From contig NZ_CP107903.1 of assembly GCF_036013955.1 (NCBI RefSeq), forward strand, positions 930,001-994,000: 64,000 bases of DNA, given 5' to 3'. Positions 17,426 through 24,962 of this stretch are shown one piece after another. Position 1 is the first letter of the stretch; the number at the start of each line of letters is the position of its first letter. A program made the position numbers and the translations under genes. A model generated the notes under the pieces. That model made no database searches. It was not told where the DNA came from and was given only the letters and a program-made list of their open reading frames with translations. The DNA comes from Streptomyces sp. NBC_00459. Its GTDB lineage: Bacteria; Actinomycetota; Actinomycetes; Streptomycetales; Streptomycetaceae.

Positions 17426-18222
17426 GCGGGTTCGTGCGCCGGGTCGCACGGGCGCCCTGGACCCTGCTCAAGGCGCTGTTCGGCTGGCTGGTGCTCTTCG
17501 AGGTCAGGAACAAGGTCCTGCTGGCCCCCACCGCGGTGCGGCTGCGCCGGATCGAGGCCGCCGAGACCCGACGGCTCGCCGCCGGCCTGCCGTCGCCGCC
17601 CTCGGCGCTGGTCACCACGGTGATCGCGACCCACCGACGTCCCGAGGCGCTGTGTGCCGCGGTGCGCTCGGCTCTGGACCAGACCGTTCGCGACCAGGTC
17701 GTGATCGTGGTCGACGACGGCGCCGGGCTGCCCGGCGAACTCCCCGACGACCCGAGGCTGTTCGCCGTTTCACTGAACCACAACACCGGCGTGGCGGGAG
17801 TCGTGCGCAACGTGGGCATCCGCCTCGGCCGCTCGCGGTACGTGGCGTTCCTGGACGACGACAACCTGTGGGAACCCGACCATCTGGAACGGGCGTTGGC
17901 GGTCCTGGAGTCCCCCGGCGGCCCCGACGGCGTCTACACGGCGCTGCGCCGCGTCCTGCCCGACGGCAGCGAGAAGGACATCCTGTCGGTGCCCTACGAC
18001 CGGCGCAGGGCCGCCCGCGAGTCCTTCCTGGACACCAACGCCTTCGTCGCCCGCCGCAATCGCTCCCTGCACTTCAGCCGCCTGCGCCGGACACCGGAGG
18101 TGATGCCCCGGGAGGACTGGGAGCTGATCCACCGGTACGCCCGCAGGCACCGGGTGCTCCATGTGCCCCACCCCACCGTCCGATACCTGGTGAACCCGGC
18201 CAGCTTCTACACCGAGTGGTGA
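17422..18222 (+). CDS. Glycosyltransferase family 2
   Basis: The product is a 266-residue GT-A enzyme. The sequence TTVIATHRRPEAL opens the domain near residue 53 and VAFLDDDNLWEPDH carries the metal-binding aspartates. An N-terminal extension of about 50 residues includes a hydrophobic stretch (LLKALFGWLVLF), which may attach it to the membrane. The GTG start overlaps the lipoprotein stop by four bases. Donor and acceptor are unknown. Confidence 0.85.
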   Translation: MSGFVRRVARAPWTLLKALFGWLVLFEVRNKVLLAPTAVRLRRIEAAETRRLAAGLPSPPSALVTTVIATHRRPEALCAAVRSALDQTVRDQVVIVVDDGAGLPGELPDDPRLFAVSLNHNTGVAGVVRNVGIRLGRSRYVAFLDDDNLWEPDHLERALAVLESPGGPDGVYTALRRVLPDGSEKDILSVPYDRRRAARESFLDTNAFVARRNRSLHFSRLRRTPEVMPREDWELIHRYARRHRVLHVPHPTVRYLVNPASFYTEW

Positions 18223-18307
18223 CAGCCGGATGAAGCCGCCCTGCTACGCCGACCGTTGTTCCTCCCCCGCCGTCCCTCTCCCGTTCCGAACACAGGTGGT
18301 TGATCCC

Positions 18308-18985
18308 ATGCCCCGCTCCCGCGCCCTCAGGAACAAGTTCGTCGACGCACCCGGCTCGCTGGGCGAACGCATGCGCATCGCCCGCTGGGAGCGGTTTCGA
18401 CGGTGCTTCCCCGGCATCGAGAACATGAGCGTCCTGGACCTGGGCGGGACGGCCGAGATGTGGCTGCGCGCACCGGTGCGCGCCAAGCACGTCCACCTGA
18501 TCAACCTGGCGGAACACCCCGCGGAACTGCCCGACTGGATCACCGCCGAGGTCGCCGACGTCACCGACGAGACGGTCGCCGCCGAGCTGAGCGCCAAGGG
18601 CGGCTACGACCTGGTGTTCTCCAACTCGACGATCGAGCACGTGGGCGGCCACAGCCAGCGCCGCAAGTTCGTCTCGGCCGTCGAGTCACTGGCGCCGCTG
18701 CACTGGATCCAGACGCCGTACCGGTACTTCCCCGTCGAGCCCCACTTCGTGGCGCCCGGCTTCCAGTTCCTGCCGCTGGCCGCCAGGGCACGTCTCGTAC
18801 GCCGCTGGCCGCTGGTCCACAGCCGCCCCGACAGCCCGGAGTCGGCGATGGACGCGGTGATCAACATCGAGCTGCTGACCCGCACCGAAATGCGCTATCT
18901 GTTCCCCGACTCGGTGCTTCTCAGCGAGCGGGTGCTCGGTGCCCCGAAGTCACTCATAGCCGTCAGAACGGAGCCCGTATGCTGA
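18308..18985 (+). CDS. Class I SAM-dependent methyltransferase
   Basis: A 225-residue methyltransferase-like protein. Motif I is degenerate (VLDLGGTAEMWL) and a later segment, DLVFSNSTIEHVG, matches motif IV of type 11 methyltransferases. The ATG at 18308 follows an AGGTGG site; an ATG at 18230 would add 26 residues with no family character. It lies in the polysaccharide operon and probably O-methylates a sugar, which is inference from context. Confidence 0.7.
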   Translation: MPRSRALRNKFVDAPGSLGERMRIARWERFRRCFPGIENMSVLDLGGTAEMWLRAPVRAKHVHLINLAEHPAELPDWITAEVADVTDETVAAELSAKGGYDLVFSNSTIEHVGGHSQRRKFVSAVESLAPLHWIQTPYRYFPVEPHFVAPGFQFLPLAARARLVRRWPLVHSRPDSPESAMDAVINIELLTRTEMRYLFPDSVLLSERVLGAPKSLIAVRTEPVC

Positions 18986-19968
18986 ACAACCTGGTCAACA
19001 GACATGACGCGGACCGGTTACTGCGCAAGGTACGGCGATTAGAACTCGACCCGGTACTGGCCAAGTTACGGGTGCGGGGCGGTGCGCGAGTCGTCCAGCA
19101 CTGGTCCCGGGTCGACCCGTCGCTGACGGAGTGGTGGGCGATACCGGCGGTCGTCAAACGCTGGAACCTGCTGATGACCGGCGACCCCGACACCTCCTTT
19201 CCCGAGTACGTGGCCGCCGAGCATCTCGCGCCACGCACCGATCTGCGGGGCCTGTCGTTGGGGTGCGGCACCGGCGGCAATGAACTTCTCTGGGCGAGGA
19301 CCGGCGCGTTCGGCCTCCTGGAGGGCGTGGACGTGGCGCAGCAGCGGATCGACTTCGCCACCCGCACCGCCACCGAGCAGGGCCTCGCCGACGTCCTGCG
19401 CTTCCGGGTCAGTGACGTCAACCGGATGACCGGCGACGGGGAACGGTTCGACGTACTGCTGGGTCTGCAGTCACTGCACCATTTCGACGACCTCGACGAG
19501 ACCCTGCCGCGACTGTCCCAACTGATCGAGCCCGGCGGGACGTTCGTGGTCGACGAGTTCGTCGGTCCCACCCGGTTCCAGTGGACCGACGGCCAGTTGG
19601 AGGCGGCGAACGACCTCCTGGCCCAACTGCCCGAGGAACGGCGGCGCCTGGCCGACGGCCGGATCAAGCACCGTGTCGTGCGGCCCAGCAGACTGTCGAT
19701 GGTGCTGGACGATCCCTCGGAGGCGGTCGACGCGGCGGCGCTGCTGCCGGGCCTGCGGCGCGAGTTCGACGTCGTCGAGGAACGGCCGTACGGGGGTACG
19801 GTGCTGCACATCGCGTTCTCGGGGATCGCACACAACTTCCTTGACCAGGAGCCCGAGACGCTGGCGCTGCTGGAGTTGTGCTTTGCCGCGGAGGACGCGG
19901 TGCTTTCTGATGTGGGGCACGATTTCGTGGCCATGGTGTGTCGGCCTCGGAGTACGGCAGCGGGCTGA
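18979..19968 (+). CDS. Class I SAM-dependent methyltransferase
   Basis: This 329-residue enzyme has the canonical SAM motif LSLGCGTGGNELLWA, GVDVAQQRID for motif II, and LLGLQSLHHFDD with VDEFVGPTRFQW for later motifs. It overlaps the preceding methyltransferase by seven bases. The N-terminal 75 residues are outside the Rossmann core and may bind the acceptor. It is the last gene of the plus-strand polysaccharide operon. Confidence 0.8.
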   Translation: MLNNLVNRHDADRLLRKVRRLELDPVLAKLRVRGGARVVQHWSRVDPSLTEWWAIPAVVKRWNLLMTGDPDTSFPEYVAAEHLAPRTDLRGLSLGCGTGGNELLWARTGAFGLLEGVDVAQQRIDFATRTATEQGLADVLRFRVSDVNRMTGDGERFDVLLGLQSLHHFDDLDETLPRLSQLIEPGGTFVVDEFVGPTRFQWTDGQLEAANDLLAQLPEERRRLADGRIKHRVVRPSRLSMVLDDPSEAVDAAALLPGLRREFDVVEERPYGGTVLHIAFSGIAHNFLDQEPETLALLELCFAAEDAVLSDVGHDFVAMVCRPRSTAAG

Positions 19969-20003
19969 GGGGGTGCCTCGATCTGCTGGCGGCCGGCTGC
20001 GGC

Positions 20004-20060
20004 GCCGTCGTGGCTGGTCGCGCAGTTCCCCGCGCCCCTTCGGTGCGCCCCTGTGGGCGC
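20004..20060. repeat. Copy of a common Streptomyces intergenic repeat ending in a hairpin
   Basis: The segment around TGGCTGGTCGCGCAGTTCCC and the following CCGCGCCCC stretch is a sequence I recognise as scattered between genes in many Streptomyces genomes. It ends with a hairpin at 20045-20060 (GCGCCC, four-base loop, GGGCGC). It lies between convergent genes, so it probably serves as a terminator for both. Confidence 0.6.
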
Positions 20061-20066
20061 TCGCTG

Positions 20067-20966
20067 TTACGGGCCCGGTGTTTTGCTTAGGGCGCCCGGT
20101 CTGGCCAGTGCGGCTGCTGCCGCTCTGGCGGCCGGGCGGCCCAGAGCAGCTCGGGACGTCTCCCGGAGGAGGACCGCTGCGCGGAAGGCGGCCGTGGGGA
20201 GGGCGCCGTGGCGCTGGCGGTACAGGCGGACTCGGTTGAGGGTGAGGAGGGTCCACAGGCGGGGTGACACCTGGGAGTCGCCGCCCAGGTGTACGGCCTC
20301 GGCCGTCGGCTCCAGTTGGGTGGCGTATCCCCGGTCCCGTGCGCGCAGGCAGTACTCGGTCTCCTCCGAGTAGAGGAAGAAGGACTCGTCCCAGAGGCCG
20401 CAGGCGGCCAGGCAGTCCTCCGACATGGCCATGAGCGCACCGGTCGCCCAGTCCGCGCGCGTGGGCCGCCGGTACGCGGCGGGGTCGGTGACGAGCTCGC
20501 TGAGAAGGGGGAAGCGTCCGGCCCTGGTGTTCCCGATGAGGGCCTCGCCGAGCGCCCGGGGCACACTCGACTCGCGGCGCAATGAGCGGTGGGGCGTGTC
20601 GCTGCCCTCCTCGTACAGAAGGGGTACGGCGATCCCCACACCCTCGCCGAGACTGTCGACGAGGCGTTTGGCGCAGCCCTCCCGCATCCGGATGTCGGGG
20701 TTGCAGATGAGGACGGCACCGTGCTCACCGGCCGCACCCAGCGCCGCGTTGACCCCGGCCGCGTACCCGGCGTTGCGGCCGGTCTGGACGACGGTGGCGT
20801 CGGGGGCCAGTGTCCGGAGCACCTCGACGGTGTCGTCGGCGGAGTCGTTGTCGGCGACGACGAGCCGCCAGTCGAGGCCGGCCATGCCGTCGGGAAGCGC
20901 GGCGAGGAAGCCCGGGAGCACCGAGGCGCTGTTCCAGGTGACGACGATGACGGCGACGGGACTCAT
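20067..20966 (-). CDS. Glycosyltransferase family 2, rhamnosyltransferase-like
   Basis: The 299-residue protein opens with VAVIVVTWNSASVLPGFL and carries VVADNDSADDT, GRNAGYAAGVNAAL and LICNPDIRM, the pattern of GT2 rhamnosyltransferases and the WcaA/Wbb group. The ESFFLYSEETEYCLR segment is also typical. Its start overlaps the upstream Wzz-polymerase fusion by four bases (ATGA), so the two are coupled. Confidence 0.85.
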   Translation of the reverse strand: MSPVAVIVVTWNSASVLPGFLAALPDGMAGLDWRLVVADNDSADDTVEVLRTLAPDATVVQTGRNAGYAAGVNAALGAAGEHGAVLICNPDIRMREGCAKRLVDSLGEGVGIAVPLLYEEGSDTPHRSLRRESSVPRALGEALIGNTRAGRFPLLSELVTDPAAYRRPTRADWATGALMAMSEDCLAACGLWDESFFLYSEETEYCLRARDRGYATQLEPTAEAVHLGGDSQVSPRLWTLLTLNRVRLYRQRHGALPTAAFRAAVLLRETSRAALGRPAARAAAAALARPGALSKTPGP

Positions 20967-23002
20967 CGGGACTCCGCGAGTTGGGGGAGCTGGGCTTCGG
21001 ATGCCTTACGGGGAGCGGGAACCTCAGCGGCTGCCGCGGCCTCGGCCGCCTCCCGGCGGATGAAGCCGAGGTAGCTCCCGCCCGCGCCCAGGGTCAGGAA
21101 GAACATCCCGGCGTACATGGGGAAGCTGAGCGCGTCGAAGGTGGCGCTGATGACCAGGGCGACCAGCGCCGAGGCGAGGAACGCCTGTCCCAGTTCCCGG
21201 TCCGAGTCGGTGCGGGCGAGGCGGCGGACGGCACCGCCGGTGTGTATCCCGGTGACGAACAGGGCGAGCAGCGCGACGAGTCCCACGATGCCCATCTCGG
21301 CGAGGGTCAGCATGTACTGGTTGTCGGTGAAGAAGTACAGGTCGGGGGTGAAGGTGCCGAATCCCCTTCCGAACCAGGGGTGTTCGTTGAGATAGGGGAC
21401 GATCGCGCTGTACTTCACGGTGCGCGCCTGGGTGCTGCTGTCGGAGCCCGCCAGGAAGGTGGCGAACAGGTTGGTGATGGTTCCGATCAGCCCGGGGATG
21501 ATCACCTTGAAGCCGGCCACCGAGGCCACGATGATTCCGATCGCGGCCCAGCGCCGCTGCGGCTTCCAGCGGGGCACCATCACCAGGATCACGATGGCGG
21601 CGCCGATGATGGACGTCCTGGACACCGTCAGCGGGAGTGCACCGGCCATGATCGCCACCGGGGCCCAGCGGCGCATCGCGCCGGCGTGACGGCGTACCGG
21701 ATCGAACGCCTGGTGGACGGCGAAGGGCACGAGGATGGCGAGCATCCCGCCGAACTCCAGCGGATGGGCCGTGGTGGAGCGTGGCCGGGTGAACGAGCCG
21801 CGGTCCATGGCGCTGATCCCGGCGGTGCTCGACTGCAGGCCGGGGATGTGGATGGAGTCGGCGATGTTGGTCGCCGCGAAGAAGTCGTAGTAGCCGATCA
21901 GGGCGACCACCGTGCCCAGGACGACGAGCCGGCGCATGAGGGTCTCCAGGCGGCTGCGCTCCTGGATGCCTGCCGACGCCAGCACCACCAGCGCCACCCA
22001 CACCCCGAGCCCGATGAGCCCCCGGTCGGCCCCGAGGACCTCCTCGTGCGAGCTGTCGCGGGTCGCGTCCGCGAGGTAGGACAGCAGCACCGCCATGGCG
22101 AGCACGCACATCGCCACACGCGGCAGCCTGGTGCCCTGGGCGGGACGGATACGGCCGCCGAGCCAGGTCGCGAGGTACCAGAGAAGTCCCAGCAGGGCGA
22201 AGACGTTGGCCGGGGTGCCGACGCCGCCCAACGCGGGCAGGGTGAGGTTGGACGGGACGAAGAAGGCCAGCACCAGATAGCCGGAGAGGATCGTCGTGGC
22301 GTCCAGTCTCCGCACCAGCAGGCCCCTGGGCTCCCGCTCGGGAGGCTGGGCGCGATGGCGCCGGGGGACGTATCCGGCCGTGGCGCGTCCCCGGCGGCGG
22401 ACCACCGCGACGCCCTCGGCCAGGATGGACAGCAGGAACGCGCTGACGATCCCGACGATGAGGACGGACGCGATGTTCTGGTAGCGGGCCTTCGACTGGG
22501 AGACCGGTGTCTGCGGCAGCACGACCGGCGTGGCCTGCACGGAGTACTTCGCGGGCACCTTGGAGGCGGCCTGCAGGGCCTTCAGCTGCTCGGCGGTGAA
22601 CTTGGTGAGGGTGGTGGTCTCCCGCAGCACCTTCGCCCGGTCGGTCCCGGTCACGCTCAGGGTGAGCAGCGGGCTGTCGGCCTCCGGTGCGAAACCGGCC
22701 GTGTACCGGTCGGTGACGCCGCGGGAGTGCAGTTCCTTGGCCGAGTCGCTCGACTGGAGCGTCCTGATCAGCACGTCGGCCGTGACTACCAGCGAACCGC
22801 CCGCGTTCGATATGGGGTTGCCGAAGGTCGGCGCCAGATCGGCGACCGCCGTGGAGTCGAGCAGCGTGACCGAGCTCTGCGACTCGTAGGACACCGGGAT
22901 CGTCCGGTACAGATAGCCGCCCGCGAAAAGACTGAGCAGGGTGAGGGGCACCATGAAGTACCAACGCCTGCACATGATCGCCCAGATGTCGCCAAGGCTC
23001 AT
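20963..23002 (-). CDS. Fusion of Wzz-like chain-length domain with O-antigen polymerase/ligase
   Basis: The 679-residue protein joins two modules usually made by separate genes. Residues 1-200 are a Wzz/YveK-type unit with a helix at about 14-36, an extracytoplasmic loop beginning ESQSSVTLLDS, and a helix near 178-200. After an arginine-rich linker, residues 225-650 form a polytopic Wzy/WaaL-like domain with about ten helices. It contains the motif WFGRGFGTFTPD followed by DNQYMLTLAEMGIVGL, typical of the Wzy_C family. The fusion suggests direct coupling of polymerisation and length control. The ATG at 23002 was chosen because the Wzz domain starts there. Confidence 0.85.
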   Translation of the reverse strand: MSLGDIWAIMCRRWYFMVPLTLLSLFAGGYLYRTIPVSYESQSSVTLLDSTAVADLAPTFGNPISNAGGSLVVTADVLIRTLQSSDSAKELHSRGVTDRYTAGFAPEADSPLLTLSVTGTDRAKVLRETTTLTKFTAEQLKALQAASKVPAKYSVQATPVVLPQTPVSQSKARYQNIASVLIVGIVSAFLLSILAEGVAVVRRRGRATAGYVPRRHRAQPPEREPRGLLVRRLDATTILSGYLVLAFFVPSNLTLPALGGVGTPANVFALLGLLWYLATWLGGRIRPAQGTRLPRVAMCVLAMAVLLSYLADATRDSSHEEVLGADRGLIGLGVWVALVVLASAGIQERSRLETLMRRLVVLGTVVALIGYYDFFAATNIADSIHIPGLQSSTAGISAMDRGSFTRPRSTTAHPLEFGGMLAILVPFAVHQAFDPVRRHAGAMRRWAPVAIMAGALPLTVSRTSIIGAAIVILVMVPRWKPQRRWAAIGIIVASVAGFKVIIPGLIGTITNLFATFLAGSDSSTQARTVKYSAIVPYLNEHPWFGRGFGTFTPDLYFFTDNQYMLTLAEMGIVGLVALLALFVTGIHTGGAVRRLARTDSDRELGQAFLASALVALVISATFDALSFPMYAGMFFLTLGAGGSYLGFIRREAAEAAAAAEVPAPRKASEAQLPQLAESR

Positions 23003-23127
23003 CGGTTCTCCCCCCGGCCCGGTGCTGCGTGACCGGACGTCCGGGCTCCGGCCAAGCATAGGCCTCGTGATCTGGTGGCGATCCGCCCCCGCGCCTGCGA
23101 GGATCGGTGCCGACGGAAGGAATCCCT

Positions 23128-23799
23128 GTGTCGCCCCGTGACGTCGCCGAAGCGCTGCTCCGCCGCTGGTACGTGCTTGTGCTCGCGCTCCTGCTGACAG
23201 CCGCCGGGGCCTATCCGGTGCTCCGGCCCGCTCCGCAGTACCTGAGTTCGGCGGTCGTCGTCCTCAAGCCGCCGGTGACGGGAAACCAGCCGAACCAGCT
23301 GACGAATCTCCAACCGCCGCTCGCCACCCTCTCGTACGGGGTCATCCAGCAGCTCGAATCGCCCGCCGGGCGCAAGGAGCTGAGCGCCGCCGGCGTCCAC
23401 GGGACGTACCAGCTGATCCCGCGCAACAGCGGTACGAGCGCGACGCCCGCCTATCTGATCCCCTCGTTGCAGGTCCAGGCACGGGCATCCGACCCGGTCG
23501 AGGCCGACACGGCGGTCCGCAGGATCATCGACGTCTACTCCGGGCATGTGGCGGACGTCCAGGAGGCGCAGGGGATCTCGGCGGCGGCGCGGATCAACGC
23601 TTCCGTCCTGGTCGCCCCGAGCGCCGCCCAGGTGCTGGGCACCAAGAGCCGTGCGCTGGCCGGTACGGCGCTGCTGGGCGCGACCGTCGCGCTGCTGAGC
23701 GCACTGTGGTTCGACCAGTACGCGCTGCGCCGCAGGAGCAGGAAGGGCGGCTCCTCGGACCCACGCCGTTACGCGGGTACGGCAGCCGCCGCCGGCTGA
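23128..23799 (+). CDS. Wzz/YveK-like membrane protein
   Basis: A 223-residue protein with a helix near residues 12-32 (YVLVLALLLTAAGAYPVL) and another near 178-198 (LAGTALLGATVALLSALWF). The loop between them starts YLSSAVVVLKPP, as in chain-length determinants. The GTG at 23128 has a GGAAGGAA site; a GTG seven codons upstream is possible. It is transcribed alone, divergent from the Wzz-polymerase fusion, and is the third protein of this type in the locus. Confidence 0.75.
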   Translation: MSPRDVAEALLRRWYVLVLALLLTAAGAYPVLRPAPQYLSSAVVVLKPPVTGNQPNQLTNLQPPLATLSYGVIQQLESPAGRKELSAAGVHGTYQLIPRNSGTSATPAYLIPSLQVQARASDPVEADTAVRRIIDVYSGHVADVQEAQGISAAARINASVLVAPSAAQVLGTKSRALAGTALLGATVALLSALWFDQYALRRRSRKGGSSDPRRYAGTAAAAG

Positions 23800-23840
23800 A
23801 CCGGGCGCCGTCGGCGCGTACCGGGCGGAGCGCTCGCGCA

Positions 23841-24887
23841 TCAGATGCCGCGGCGCTTCCAGGACTGCCACCACAGCCATTCCCGTCCGCGGTCGACCAC
23901 GGCCGACCACACCAGCGGCTGGAGGTACGGCATCAGCGCTGCACCGACGCGTTGGCGCCGGTGCAGCGCCTGGTACTCGGGCAGGGAAGTGAAACCGGGA
24001 CGGCACTCCGCGGCGAAGGCGACGAGGTCGTCGACCGGGACGACGTCGGTGCGCCCCCGGTCGTAGGCGCGGTACGCGCGTCGCAGGGCGTAGCGGGCGA
24101 GCCGGGTGTGCACCATGTCGGCCAGCCGCTCGGCCTGCGGGAGCTGGTCGGCGCATTTGGCCAGGACGGAGTCGAAGGCGACGAGGCGTTGACGCAGGTC
24201 GTCGAGCTGACCCCCGAAGTCGGTGGTGGACATGTTGTTGCCGTGGACGCGGTAGAAGGCCTGGTCGGCGCCGCGTACGTAGCCGACGTCGGCGCGGGCG
24301 GCGAGCCGCATCCACATCTCGATGTCGCCGGCGTGCGGAAGTTCGGGGTCGTAGCCGCCCACCTCGCGCTGCAGGCTGGTGCGGACGACGACCTCGGGCG
24401 AGGTGATGCAGCCGGTGCCTTCCCGGAACCGGCGCTCCAGCCACCAGTGCCCGGGATAGACGACCGAACCGGTGCTCTGCGTACGGGCCTTGGGCAGCGG
24501 GCCGCCGTGCTGGAAGCGCAGGGGGCGGCCGTAGGCGAACCCCGCCTCCGGATGGGCGTCCAGCAGGGCGGCGGCGCGCACCAGTGCGCCGGGGACGAGC
24601 CGGTCGTCGGCGGAGAGGAGTGCGACGTAGTCGCCGTCGGCCCACTCCAGGAGGCCCTCGTTGTAGGTGGCGATGTGGCCCTTGTTGGTCTCGTGGACCC
24701 GGACCTGGATGCGTGAGTCGGCGGCGGCCAGTTTGAGCGCGATCTCCGCCGAGTCGTCGGGAGAGGCGTCGTCGATGATGAGTACCCGGACGTCAACGCC
24801 GTCCTGCTCGTCCAGGACGCTGCTCACGCAGTCGGCGAGGAAATGGCCGTACTTGTAGCACGGGATCACAACACTGACGGTACTCAT
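23841..24887 (-). CDS. Glycosyltransferase family 2
   Basis: At 348 residues it has a GT-A domain in the first 230 (VSVVIPCYKYGHFLADCV, VLIIDDASPDDS, YVALLSADDRLVPGAL) and a C-terminal extension of unknown role. ADD near residue 96 is the metal-binding motif. It is preceded on its strand by the large secreted protein gene and a strong terminator, so it may have its own promoter in the short gap. Confidence 0.85.
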   Translation of the reverse strand: MSTVSVVIPCYKYGHFLADCVSSVLDEQDGVDVRVLIIDDASPDDSAEIALKLAAADSRIQVRVHETNKGHIATYNEGLLEWADGDYVALLSADDRLVPGALVRAAALLDAHPEAGFAYGRPLRFQHGGPLPKARTQSTGSVVYPGHWWLERRFREGTGCITSPEVVVRTSLQREVGGYDPELPHAGDIEMWMRLAARADVGYVRGADQAFYRVHGNNMSTTDFGGQLDDLRQRLVAFDSVLAKCADQLPQAERLADMVHTRLARYALRRAYRAYDRGRTDVVPVDDLVAFAAECRPGFTSLPEYQALHRRQRVGAALMPYLQPLVWSAVVDRGREWLWWQSWKRRGI

Positions 24888-24911
24888 CGGTCGGGAAGGC
24901 CAATCCCCGGC

Positions 24912-24943
24912 GGTGGCCTCCCGCGAACGTGCGGGAGGCCACC
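24912..24943 (-). terminator. Strong hairpin terminator after the DMFase-like gene
   Basis: A perfect inverted repeat with arms of 13 bases (GGTGGCCTCCCGC) and a six-base loop sits 20 bases beyond the stop of the large secreted protein gene, before the GT2 start. Confidence 0.85.
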
Positions 24944-24962
24944 GGCGGTGGGTTGTGGTCGG

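Noticed and set aside
20981..23032. Plus-strand ORF of about 680 codons
   Set aside because: It is the antisense shadow of the Wzz-polymerase fusion, whose membrane helices and motifs show the true strand.
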